Assembly: GCA_964387775.1 (NCBI GenBank)
Contig: CAYLZO010000025.1
Span: 1 to 33,299 of the forward strand
DNA: 33,299 nt
Source: CAYLZO01 sp964387775
GTDB lineage: Bacteria > Chloroflexota > Anaerolineae > JAAYZQ01
Direction: 5' to 3'
Shown: in pieces, positions 17,709-24,230 of the stretch
How the letters are laid out: the number at the start of each line of letters is the position of its first letter
Position numbering within the stretch: position 1 is the stretch's first letter
The notes under the pieces: model-generated
What the model was told of the DNA's origin: nothing
The model's input: the letters and a program-made list of their open reading frames with translations, nothing else
Databases searched by the model: none
Translations under genes and position numbers: made by a program

Positions 17709-18881
17709 CTACGGCTTGATCTCCAGCCCCTCGGCCTTGTAGACGTCGCGGGCGATGAGGAACTGCTGGATCTGGCTCGTGCCCTCGACGATCTCCAGGG
17801 CGCGGCTGTCGCGGTAGTAGCGCTCGATGGCGTATTCCTTCATGTAGCCATAGCCGCCGTGGACCTGGAGCATCTTGTCGCAGATATCATAAACCATGCG
17901 CGCGCCGAAAAGCTTGGTGATGGACGCCTGCTGGCCATAGTCCTGGCCCGAGTCGGCCAGCCAGGCGGTGTGGGCCACCAGGCAGCGCAGGGCCTCGATC
18001 TGGGCCTTGGCGTCGGCCACGTAATTCTGGATGATCTGCTTCTGGGCGATGGGCACGCCGAACTGGATGTGTTCCAGCGAAAACTTGACCGCTTCCTCCA
18101 GGGCCCGCTCGGCGCCGCCCAGCGCCAGGGCGCCCATGCCCAGGCGGCTGAAATCGAGGGCCGCCAGCGCGATCTGGAGGCCCTGGCCCTCGGCGCCCAG
18201 GCGGTTCTCGGCCGGCACGCGGACGCCGTCAAAGTAGAGGGTGTTGCACGACGCGCCCCGCAGGCCCAGCGTCTTTTCCCGGTAGCCGACCTTGAGGCCG
18301 GGCGCGTCGCCCTCCACCAGGAAGGCCGTAATCCCCCCTTCGGCTCCGCTCAGGGCAGGCTGGTCCGTTTTGGCGAATGTGAGGATCAGGCCCGCCAGCG
18401 CGCCGTTCGTCACCCAGACCTTGTTGCCGTCGAGCACATAGTCGCCATTTTCCCGCGTCGCCGCCATCCGCAGGCCTGCCGGGTCGGAGCCGGCGGTGGC
18501 CTCGCTCAGGGCAAAGGCGCCCAGCATCTCGCCAAAGGCCAGCGGCTCCAGGTAGCGGTCCTGCTGGTCGTCGCTGCCGTGGTCGAGGAGGGGCTTGACC
18601 ACCAGGCCGTTGTGCACGCTGAGGATCAGGGCCGTGGACATGTCGGCCCGGGCCAGCTCCTGCAACATCAGCAGATAGGTGTAGGTGTCGAGGCCCGCGC
18701 CATCCAGCTCCTCGGGCACCAGCGCCGCCCAGAAGCCCTGGTCCACCGCCTTGTCCAGCAGCTCGACCGGCGGCTCCTCGCTCTGGTCGATGTGTTCGCC
18801 CTGGGGCCGGATCTCTTTGGTGCAAAAGTCGGCGAACATCTTTTTGAACATCAATTGGTCTTCGTTCAAGCCAAAGTCCAT
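17709..18881 (-). CDS. Acyl-CoA dehydrogenase (second copy, first gene of the etf operon)
   Basis: A second FAD acyl-CoA dehydrogenase of 390 residues, clearly diverged from the neighbouring copy. Motifs: AFALSEATAGSDPAGL, KVWVTNGALAGL, TLGLRGASCNTLYFDGVRVP, IQFGVPIAQKQ, QVHGGYGYMKEY and catalytic Glu366 in EIVEGTSQIQQFLIARD. Residues 175-182 (PALSGAEG) are an in-frame insertion of a short dispersed repeat just before GGITAFLVEG in the middle beta domain. AAAGGAGGG precedes ATG 18881. No clear promoter was found in the 97 nt before the divergent antitoxin gene, so the operon may start from a weak or regulated promoter there. Confidence 0.92.
   Translation of the reverse strand: MDFGLNEDQLMFKKMFADFCTKEIRPQGEHIDQSEEPPVELLDKAVDQGFWAALVPEELDGAGLDTYTYLLMLQELARADMSTALILSVHNGLVVKPLLDHGSDDQQDRYLEPLAFGEMLGAFALSEATAGSDPAGLRMAATRENGDYVLDGNKVWVTNGALAGLILTFAKTDQPALSGAEGGITAFLVEGDAPGLKVGYREKTLGLRGASCNTLYFDGVRVPAENRLGAEGQGLQIALAALDFSRLGMGALALGGAERALEEAVKFSLEHIQFGVPIAQKQIIQNYVADAKAQIEALRCLVAHTAWLADSGQDYGQQASITKLFGARMVYDICDKMLQVHGGYGYMKEYAIERYYRDSRALEIVEGTSQIQQFLIARDVYKAEGLEIKP
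18336..18359 (-). repeat. In-frame short repeat insertion inside the acyl-CoA dehydrogenase gene
   Basis: The core at 18337-18355, CCTTCGGCTCCGCTCAGGG on the plus strand, matches the insertion in etfA at 16 of 19 positions. It encodes the extra residues PALSGAEG between the beta-domain strands of the dehydrogenase. Confidence 0.6.
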
Positions 18882-18899
18882 TTAGATTCCCTCCTTTGC

Positions 18900-18928
18900 T
18901 TGACCGAGAATCGGCAGTGTGGTATGAT
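18900..18928 (+). promoter_or_regulatory. Promoter of the antitoxin-toxin pair
   Basis: TTGACC and TATGAT are spaced by 17 nt; the start of transcription would be about 40 nt before ATG 18979. RHH antitoxins usually repress their own promoter, but no clear operator repeat is visible. Confidence 0.75.
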
Positions 18929-18978
18929 GCCCTTGCCTATAGAGTAAGAGCCTGGTATGATTCTGGTGGAGGTGTCGT

Positions 18979-19245
18979 ATGCTGGCAAGAGTGACCCTTA
19001 CCCTACCACAGCAGCTTCTGAGCCAAATTGACGAATTGGCCCGCCGCCGTGGACTGTCCCGTAGTGCACTGGTGCGCGAAAGCCTGGAAGTGGTGCTACA
19101 GGCCCAGGAAGAGCAGTCCGCGCTGGCTCTCGCTCGCCAACTCTACGCCGAGATTGAAGCTGAGGATCGCGCCCTGGCGGCTGACTACGAGCCCCTCGTA
19201 GCCGAAACGATGCCGCCCTACGTCGCCGAGGAGGAAGAAGCATGA
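18979..19245 (+). CDS. Ribbon-helix-helix (CopG/MetJ-type) antitoxin
   Basis: An 88-residue protein that should bind DNA as a dimer and neutralise the downstream toxin. Residues 1-45 fit the ribbon-helix-helix fold: the strand ARVTLTLPQQLLSQIDEL, then RRGLSRSALVRESLEVVL with the R-S-A-L-V-R turn of the family. The C-terminal half is acidic (AEIEAEDRALAADYEPLV) and would be the toxin-binding tail. GGTGGAGG precedes ATG 18979, and its TGA stop overlaps the toxin ATG (ATGA). Confidence 0.88.
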   Translation: MLARVTLTLPQQLLSQIDELARRRGLSRSALVRESLEVVLQAQEEQSALALARQLYAEIEAEDRALAADYEPLVAETMPPYVAEEEEA

Positions 19246-19619
19246 TCACTCCTCAACGTGGCGAGATCTACTGGCTCGATTTCAGCCCGGCCACCGGTGT
19301 CGAGATGCGCGATCCGCACCCGGCCCTCGTCGTCCAGAACGACGTGGGCAATCGAGCCAGCGCAGCGACCATTGTTGTGGCCATCACCAGCAACCTGCGG
19401 GTGGCAAAGCTGCCCGTCGGCGTTCAGATCGAGCCTCAAGAAAGCGGTCTGCCTCGTCCCTCCGTTGTCCACGCCGGACATATCTACACGGTGGACAAGG
19501 CTCGCCTGGGTCGGCGCGTTGGACGTCTCTCTGCTGCCAAGATGGAAGAAGTGGAACTCGCGCTCCAGGTCAGCCTCGGTCTGCGTCCTTTTTCTTTCAA
19601 GAAAGCAAGAGCGTCGTAA
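19242..19619 (+). CDS. mazF: MazF/PemK-family mRNA interferase toxin
   Basis: A 125-residue PemK/MazF-fold endoribonuclease. The conserved beginning PQRGEIYWLDFSPATG keeps the Arg of RGEI. It is followed by RDPHPALVVQNDVGNRASAATIVVAITSN, corresponding to the family stretch R-x-x-x-x-P-x-x-V-x-x-N-D and the active-site Thr/Ser segment. Translation is coupled to the antitoxin by an ATGA overlap. The pair lies between two fatty-acid operons that run in the other direction, and converges on the enoyl-CoA hydratase gene. Cleavage specificity cannot be predicted. Confidence 0.9.
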   Translation: MITPQRGEIYWLDFSPATGVEMRDPHPALVVQNDVGNRASAATIVVAITSNLRVAKLPVGVQIEPQESGLPRPSVVHAGHIYTVDKARLGRRVGRLSAAKMEEVELALQVSLGLRPFSFKKARAS

Positions 19620-19632
19620 CCCCAACTGCTCG

Positions 19633-19654
19633 CCCGATCCCCGATCCCCCGATT
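19633..19654. repeat. Short heptamer array F (unit CCCGATC) after the enoyl-CoA hydratase gene
   Basis: CCCGATC at 19633-19639 and 19640-19646, then a degenerate CCCCGATT at 19647-19654. It sits in the 43-nt gap between the convergent mazF and hydratase stops. There is no inverted half. Confidence 0.55.
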
Positions 19655-19662
19655 GCCCAGCC

Positions 19663-20448
19663 CTACTTGTCCTGGAACTTGGGCCGGCGCTTTTCCAGGA
19701 AGGCGCTGACGCCCTCTTGCATGTCCTCGGTGTCGGTGAGCTGGGCAAAGAGGTCGGCCTCGCGCTTCAGGCCCTCCTCCAGCTCCATGTCCAGCCCCTC
19801 GTTGACCGCCTGGATGATGTGGGCCATGGCCACCGCGCCCCACATGGAGAGCACCTTGGCCCAGCGCTTCGCCTCGCGGATGACGGTGCCCACAGGCACG
19901 ACCTTGTTGACCAGGCCGATGCGGAAGGCTTCCTGGGCCTTGATGTTGCCGCCCCCGAGAATGATCTCCAGGGCGCGGCCCTTGCCCACCAGGCGCGGCA
20001 GCCGCTGGGTGCCGCCCCAGCCGGGCATGATGCCCAGCTTGATCTCGGGCTGGCCGAACTGCACGCTGTCCTCGGCGATGCGGATGTGGCAGGCCATGGC
20101 CAGCTCGTTGCCGCCGCCCAGGCAGGCGCGGCCGTTGATGGCGGCGATGACGGGCTTGCGCGACTGCTCGATCTTGCTGAACAGCTTTTGCCCGGCGCGC
20201 AGCACCTCGTAGGCGTCGTCGTAGCCTTCGAGCGCCTTGATCTCGTTGATGTCGGCCCCGGCCACGAAAAACTGGCCCGCGCCGGTGACGATGATGACCT
20301 TGACCTGCTCGTCGGCCAGGCACTCGTCAAAGGCGTCGTTCAGGTCCGTCACCGTCTGGGTGTCAAAGGCGTTGGCCGGCGGATGGTCGATGGTCAGGAT
20401 CGCCGCCCGGTCCTCGATGCTCATTTTTACGTTTTGGTAGTCGCCCAT
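19663..20448 (-). CDS. Enoyl-CoA hydratase/isomerase family protein
   Basis: A crotonase-fold hydratase of 261 residues that adds water to trans-2-enoyl-CoA. The oxyanion-hole segments are FVAGADINEI (residues 61-70) and GGGNELAMAC (111-120). Both catalytic glutamates of true hydratases are present: Glu115 in GGGNELAMAC and Glu135 in FGQPEIKLGIMPGWGGTQRL. ATG 20448, preceded by AAAGGAG, is chosen; the longer frame upstream enters array C. It is the last gene of the tetR-led operon and acts after the acyl-CoA dehydrogenases and before the hydroxyacyl dehydrogenase encoded just upstream. Confidence 0.93.
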   Translation of the reverse strand: MGDYQNVKMSIEDRAAILTIDHPPANAFDTQTVTDLNDAFDECLADEQVKVIIVTGAGQFFVAGADINEIKALEGYDDAYEVLRAGQKLFSKIEQSRKPVIAAINGRACLGGGNELAMACHIRIAEDSVQFGQPEIKLGIMPGWGGTQRLPRLVGKGRALEIILGGGNIKAQEAFRIGLVNKVVPVGTVIREAKRWAKVLSMWGAVAMAHIIQAVNEGLDMELEEGLKREADLFAQLTDTEDMQEGVSAFLEKRRPKFQDK

Positions 20449-20472
20449 TGTCTGATTGGCTCCTTTCTCGTG

Positions 20473-20521
20473 CGTGATGCGCAAAACGTGATGCGTAACT
20501 CACGCATCACGTTTTACGTTT
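20473..20521 (-). repeat. Heptamer array C (units CGTGATG and YACGTTT), inverted halves
   Basis: Seven contiguous 7-nt units: CGTGATG, CGCAAAA, CGTGATG, CGTAACT, CACGCAT, CACGTTT, TACGTTT. The first half is complementary to the second. The array touches the stop codon of the hydroxyacyl-CoA dehydrogenase and ends before the hydratase ribosome site. Confidence 0.8.
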
Positions 20522-21765
20522 TAGGTTGTCCACTCCATGAACCCGCGCCCCGTCTTTTTTCCCAGGGCGCCGGCGTTGACCTTCTGGTACAGGATGTCCA
20601 CCGGGTGGAAGCGCGGGCCGAATTCCTTCTCCAGTTCTTCCATCTTGGCCACGACCTCGTCCAGGCCGCGCTCGTCCATGTACTCCAGCGGACCCATGCG
20701 CACCAACTCGCCGTCCTGGTTGACCTGCATGCCGATGCCGGCGATGCAGGCCATGTCGATGTCGTTGACGTTGGCGATGCTCTCCTCGGCGCAGAGGGCG
20801 GCCTCGTTGAGGAAGGGCATGATCAGCCGGTCCACGCTAAAGCGGGTGCCGGCCTCGACGTCGCCCGAGGCTTGCACCTCCGCCACGATCTCCTCAATGG
20901 GTTGGGCGTCGGTGGCGGCATAGACGTAGAACCCGGCGCCGGTCTTTTCGCCCAGACGGCCCATCTCGACCAGCTTGTCAAAAAGCTTGACCTCCTCCAG
21001 CCGCTCGCTGTAGTGGTCGTAGAGGTACTCGCCCACGTGAGCGCAGACGTCGATGCCCAGCATATCCATCAGGAAGAACGGCCCCATGGGCCAGCCAAAG
21101 CCGCCGCTGCCCAGCGCCTCGTCGATCTCGGGGGCGGTGGCCGCGCCCTGCTCCAGGGCCAGCACGGCCTCGTTGAGGTAGGGCATCAGCAGCCGGTTGA
21201 CCAGAAAGCCGGGGCATTCCTGGACAATGACCGGGATCTTGCGCAGCTCCTGGGTGAACTGCTCCACCGTGTCGATGGTGTCCTGGTCGGTCTCGTCGCC
21301 GGGGATGATCTCGACCAGCTTCATGACGTGGGCCGGGTTGAAAAAGTGCATGCCGATGACCTTGTGGGGCCGGCCGCTGGCCTCGGCCATCTCGCTGATC
21401 GACAGCGCCGAGGTGTTGGAGGCCAGGATCGTATCGGGCGGGCAGACCTCGTCCAGCTCTTTGAAGACCTGCTGCTTGACCTTCATCACCTCGGGCACGG
21501 CCTCGATGACAATGTCCACGTCGGCAAAGTCGTCGTAGTCCAGCGTATACTCGATGAGGTCCAGCTTTTCCTGCATCTGGCCCTGGGTCATCTTGCCCTT
21601 GTCGACGCGCTTCTGGTAGATGCCCTCCACGTGCTGGCGGGCCAGGTCGAGCTGCTTCTCGTCAATGTCCTTGACCACCACCGGCAGCCCGGCAAAGGTC
21701 ACCACCTGGCCGATCCCGCCGCCCATGGCCCCCGCGCCGACGACGCCTACTTTGAAAATCCACAT
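20521..21765 (-). CDS. 3-hydroxyacyl-CoA dehydrogenase (NAD)
   Basis: It oxidises 3-hydroxyacyl-CoA to 3-oxoacyl-CoA. It has 414 residues: an N-terminal Rossmann domain (VGVVGAGAMGGGIGQ, Gly10-x-Gly12-x-x-Gly15) and then two tandem C-terminal 3HCDH domains, so it is longer than the ~285-residue single-domain form. Catalytic residues: Ser119 in SNTSALSISE and His140 with Glu152 in GMHFFNPAHVMKLVEIIPG. The first 3HCDH domain starts at ECPGFLVNRLLMPYLNEAV, the second at RFSVDRLIMPFLNEAALC. ATG 21765 has AAGGAGGAG before it; the in-frame region upstream reads the repeat array D and is rejected. Confidence 0.93.
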   Translation of the reverse strand: MWIFKVGVVGAGAMGGGIGQVVTFAGLPVVVKDIDEKQLDLARQHVEGIYQKRVDKGKMTQGQMQEKLDLIEYTLDYDDFADVDIVIEAVPEVMKVKQQVFKELDEVCPPDTILASNTSALSISEMAEASGRPHKVIGMHFFNPAHVMKLVEIIPGDETDQDTIDTVEQFTQELRKIPVIVQECPGFLVNRLLMPYLNEAVLALEQGAATAPEIDEALGSGGFGWPMGPFFLMDMLGIDVCAHVGEYLYDHYSERLEEVKLFDKLVEMGRLGEKTGAGFYVYAATDAQPIEEIVAEVQASGDVEAGTRFSVDRLIMPFLNEAALCAEESIANVNDIDMACIAGIGMQVNQDGELVRMGPLEYMDERGLDEVVAKMEELEKEFGPRFHPVDILYQKVNAGALGKKTGRGFMEWTT

Positions 21766-21783
21766 AGTCTCCTCCTTGTGCCT

Positions 21784-21862
21784 GGGAATCAGGTATCGGG
21801 TATCGGGAATCAGGTACCAGGTACCCGATTCCCTGATACCTGATTCCCTGATTTCCTGATAC
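21784..21862 (-). repeat. Heptamer array D (unit RGGWAYC), inverted halves
   Basis: Six units (GGGAATC, AGGTATC, GGGTATC, GGGAATC, AGGTACC, AGGTACC at 21784-21825) are followed by about five units of the complementary type (CGATTCC, CTGATAC, CTGATTC, CTGATTT, CTGATAC, with two single-base slips) up to 21862. It abuts the stop codon of the 86-residue gene and ends just before the dehydrogenase ribosome site. Confidence 0.85.
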
Positions 21863-22123
21863 CTACCACGTTGGTAAGGCGATGGCCGCCTCGGGATTGT
21901 CCAGCTGGACGAAATAGAGCCACTCGTCTGGATACTGTTCAAAGGCGGCCGCGTCGGCCTTGCCCAACGTTTCGCCCAGAAAATACTCGCCGCTCTCCGG
22001 CTCGATGGCCACCACGCCTGTCTGCCCAGTCAAGTCCGCTTGTAATTCCTTCAACCGGGCCTTGGCCTTACCCTCAAATTCAGCCTTAACCTTTTTGTCC
22101 GTCCACATCGCTACATCTGCCAT
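21863..22123 (-). CDS. Small hypothetical protein in the beta-oxidation operon, 86 residues
   Basis: Not recognised. The N-terminal half is lysine- and glutamate-rich and helical (TDKKVKAEFEGKAKARLKEL). The C-terminal half looks like a small beta-rich unit (GVVAIEPESGEYFLGETL, then DEWLYFVQLDNPEAAI), a pattern seen in short proteins of Cyanobacteria and Chloroflexi that carry V-A-I-x-x-x-S-G-x-Y-F-x-G. ATG 22123 follows GGAGAGG that lies at the edge of array G. Position between the thiolase and the hydroxyacyl dehydrogenase, on the same strand, suggests co-expression with the pathway, but no function can be given. Confidence 0.72.
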   Translation of the reverse strand: MADVAMWTDKKVKAEFEGKAKARLKELQADLTGQTGVVAIEPESGEYFLGETLGKADAAAFEQYPDEWLYFVQLDNPEAAIALPTW

Positions 22124-22136
22124 ATCCGCTACCTCT

Positions 22137-22172
22137 CCTTTCGCGCCTTTCGTCCCTTTTGTGGGTTTCGCG
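22137..22172 (-). repeat. Nonamer array G (units like CCTTTCGCG) between fadA and the 86-residue gene
   Basis: Four units of 9 nt: CCTTTCGCG, CCTTTCGTC, CCTTTTGTG, GGTTTCGCG (22137-22172, plus strand). On the minus strand the last unit reads CGCGAAAGG and merges into GAGAGG, the ribosome site of the next gene. The array ends 1 nt from the thiolase stop. Confidence 0.65.
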
Positions 22173-22173
22173 G

Positions 22174-23370
22174 TCAACGCTCGACGACGATGGTGCCGCC
22201 CATGCCGCCGCCCACGCAAGCCGTGATCAGGCCCAGCGAGGCGTCACGCTTGACCATCTCGTGGAGCAGCGTGACCATCAGCCGCGTGCCCGTGCAGCCG
22301 ACGGGGTGGCCCAGGGCGATGGCCCCGCCGTTGACGTTGACCTTGTCCCAGTCCCAGCCCTGGTCCTCCAGCTCGATGCCCACGGCGATGGACTGGGCGG
22401 CAAAGGCCTCGTTCAGCTCGATCAGCTCGATGTCGGTCAGCTCCAGCCCCGCCTTTTTCAGGGCCTTGGGCGTCGAGTAGGCCGGGCCGAGGCCCATGAT
22501 CTCGGGCGGGAGCGCGGCATAGTCGTAGCTGCGGATGGTGGCCAGCGGCTCCAGGCCCAGCGCCTCGGCCTTGTCGGCGGTCATGACGATGGTCGCCGCC
22601 GCGCCGTCGCTGATGGGGCAGGCGTTGGCCGGCGTCACGCTGCCGCCCTTTTTGAATACGGTGGGATAGAGGGCCGCCTTGCGGGCATTGAGGGTGGGAT
22701 TGATGCACTCGTCCTGGACAATGTCCTCGTAGGCCACCTCCTTGCCCGCCACACGTTTGCTGACCCGCACCGGCACGATCTCGTCGCGGAAGCGGCCCAT
22801 GCGCGTGGCGCGGAAGGCTTTCTTGTGGCTCATCATGGCGAACTGGTCCTGCTCCTCGCGGCTGATGCCGTACATCATGGCCAGGTTCTCGGCGGTGAGG
22901 CCCATGATCTGGCCGCAGACCGGGTCGGTCAGGCCCTCCCACAGGGTGTCCACAAAGGTGTCGTGGCGCAACTTCAGGCCCCAGCGGGCGCCGCGCACCA
23001 CGTAGGGCGCCGTGCTCATGCTCTCGACGCCGCCGACCAGGAAAGCCTCCCCGTCCCCGGCCTGGATGGCCTGGTAAGCGGAGGTGATGGACACCATGCC
23101 CGAGACGCAGTTGCGCTGCACGGTGTAGCCGGGCACGTGGACCGGCACGCCGGCCAGCAGCGCCGCCACCCGGCCGATGTTGGGCGCGTCGCTCTGTTGG
23201 CCGATGCAGCCCAGGATCACGTCGTCGAACTGGTGGGGGTCGATGCCCGTCTGCTCGATGACGCCTTTGAACACCAGCGACGCCAGGTGCTGGGCCGTCA
23301 GCGTGCGAAACGCCCCGCCGTGGCTGCCGATGGGGGTTCGCACCCCTCCGACGATCACAACTTCTTTCAT
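22174..23370 (-). CDS. fadA: Acetyl-CoA acyltransferase (thiolase)
   Basis: It cleaves 3-oxoacyl-CoA to acetyl-CoA and a shortened acyl-CoA, the last step of the cycle. It has 398 residues. Nucleophile Cys88 is in RNCVSGMVSITSAYQ; the C-terminal residues are His355 in ALGHPVGCTGTRL and Cys385 in TACVGGGMGGTIVV. The domain landmarks VNVNGGAIALGHP and LNEAFAAQ are present. ATG 23370 has GGAGGAGG before it; the open frame further upstream is array E. It directly follows the tetR regulator gene in the same direction and is the first enzyme gene of the operon. Confidence 0.94.
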   Translation of the reverse strand: MKEVVIVGGVRTPIGSHGGAFRTLTAQHLASLVFKGVIEQTGIDPHQFDDVILGCIGQQSDAPNIGRVAALLAGVPVHVPGYTVQRNCVSGMVSITSAYQAIQAGDGEAFLVGGVESMSTAPYVVRGARWGLKLRHDTFVDTLWEGLTDPVCGQIMGLTAENLAMMYGISREEQDQFAMMSHKKAFRATRMGRFRDEIVPVRVSKRVAGKEVAYEDIVQDECINPTLNARKAALYPTVFKKGGSVTPANACPISDGAAATIVMTADKAEALGLEPLATIRSYDYAALPPEIMGLGPAYSTPKALKKAGLELTDIELIELNEAFAAQSIAVGIELEDQGWDWDKVNVNGGAIALGHPVGCTGTRLMVTLLHEMVKRDASLGLITACVGGGMGGTIVVER

Positions 23371-23391
23371 CTGTTTTCCTCCTCCTTTGCT

Positions 23392-23474
23392 CAAGTTACA
23401 AGTAACAAGTTGCAAGTGACAAGTCGCAAGTAAGGAAACTTGCAACTTGTCACTTGTCACTTGGAACTTGTAAC
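23392..23474 (-). repeat. Heptamer array E (unit CAAGTNR), near-perfect inverted halves, overlapping the tetR 3' end
   Basis: Six direct units (CAAGTTA, CAAGTAA, CAAGTTG, CAAGTGA, CAAGTCG, CAAGTAA at 23392-23433) are followed by five complementary units (ending ACTTG) up to 23470. The arms 23395-23431 and 23438-23474 pair at 32 of 37 positions around a 6-nt loop. The array includes the tetR stop codon at 23450-23452. Confidence 0.9.
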
Positions 23475-24091
23475 CCTCTCATCACCAGGTCCAACGTCGC
23501 CTGGAACATGGTCTCCAGATCGTTCTTTAGCATCTTGCGGCGAAGGGGGTGGGCCATGAGGACCAGCACGCCGTTCAGCGCTGCCCAGACCGAACCGGCC
23601 GCCTGCCAGGCGTCGTGGCACTGGAATTCGCCCCGCTCCCGGCCCAGGGTAATGGTCTGGGCTACCAGGTCCAGGCCCATCAGGCTCTTGTCAAGCACCT
23701 CCTCGTAGAGATCGCGCGAGATGGCTTCCTCGAACCGCCCGCGGTCAAAGGCCATGATGAGGCGGAAATAACTGGGATTGGTCTGACAGAAGCGGAGGTA
23801 GGCGTTGGCCAGGGCGCGCAAGGCCGGCTCGGCTGCCGGTGACGCAGGATCGAGCGCGGTCTTTATCTCGTCGAGGAGCAGATCGAGACCCTCTAGAAGC
23901 AAATGAGCAAGGATCTCTTCCTTGCTCTCGAAGTAAAGATAGATGGTGCCCTTGCTGACCTCGGCGCGGGTGGCCACGTCATCCACCGTGGGCTGGTGAA
24001 AACCTCGCTCGAAAAACTCGCGCCGGGAGGCGTCCAGGATCTCGTGGCGGCGCTGGGCTTTTTCCCGGGCTCGTCGCTCGGCTGTGCTCAA
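23450..24091 (-). CDS. TetR-family transcriptional regulator, probable repressor of the beta-oxidation operon
   Basis: A 213-residue TetR-type regulator: an N-terminal helix-turn-helix (TVDDVATRAEVSKGTIYLYF, followed by SKEEIL) and a helical ligand domain. The start is TTG 24091, preceded by GAGGGAGAGG; an ATG further upstream (24169) lies before the predicted transcription start, so it cannot be used. The last residues, QVPSDK, and the stop are encoded by repeat array E. It is first in the operon with fadA, so it probably regulates itself and the pathway. The palindrome at 24137-24149 is its likely operator. Acyl-CoA as inducer is an inference from relatives such as FadR of Bacillus and PsrA. 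Confidence 0.88.
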   Translation of the reverse strand: MSTAERRAREKAQRRHEILDASRREFFERGFHQPTVDDVATRAEVSKGTIYLYFESKEEILAHLLLEGLDLLLDEIKTALDPASPAAEPALRALANAYLRFCQTNPSYFRLIMAFDRGRFEEAISRDLYEEVLDKSLMGLDLVAQTITLGRERGEFQCHDAWQAAGSVWAALNGVLVLMAHPLRRKMLKNDLETMFQATLDLVMRGLQVPSDK

Positions 24092-24136
24092 GGTCCTCTC
24101 CCTCTGTGTGACAAAGGCCGACTTCCGGTCAGTGGC

Positions 24137-24149
24137 TGACTGACAGTCA
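24137..24149. promoter_or_regulatory. Palindromic operator, probable TetR binding site
   Basis: TGACTG-A-CAGTCA is a perfect 13-nt palindrome. It overlaps the downstream edge of the -10 box and covers the predicted transcription start of tetR-fadA, an ideal place for repression. Confidence 0.65.
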
Positions 24150-24177
24150 TTATACACCAAATGCCGCACTGTGTCAA
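24149..24177 (-). promoter_or_regulatory. Promoter of the tetR-fadA operon
   Basis: On the minus strand TTGACA and TATAAT are separated by 17 nt, a full consensus match. It is overlapped by the palindrome at 24137-24149, which suggests strong transcription held back by a repressor. Confidence 0.88.
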
Positions 24178-24230
24178 GAGAAATCGACGAGTTTTTTTCC
24201 GGGGCGAGAGCGGGAGGCCGCGGGGGCGGT

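Noticed and set aside
19258..21843. Long plus-strand open frame across the hydratase and dehydrogenase genes
   Set aside because: It is antisense to two well-conserved enzymes, with D/V/H/L-rich low-complexity translation and no ribosome site.
23392..23474. CRISPR-like array
   Set aside because: Units are 7 nt without spacers, halves are inverted, and there are no cas genes.
24092..24169. Longer TetR protein starting at 24169
   Set aside because: That start lies upstream of the predicted transcription start and of the operator; TTG 24091 has a good ribosome site.
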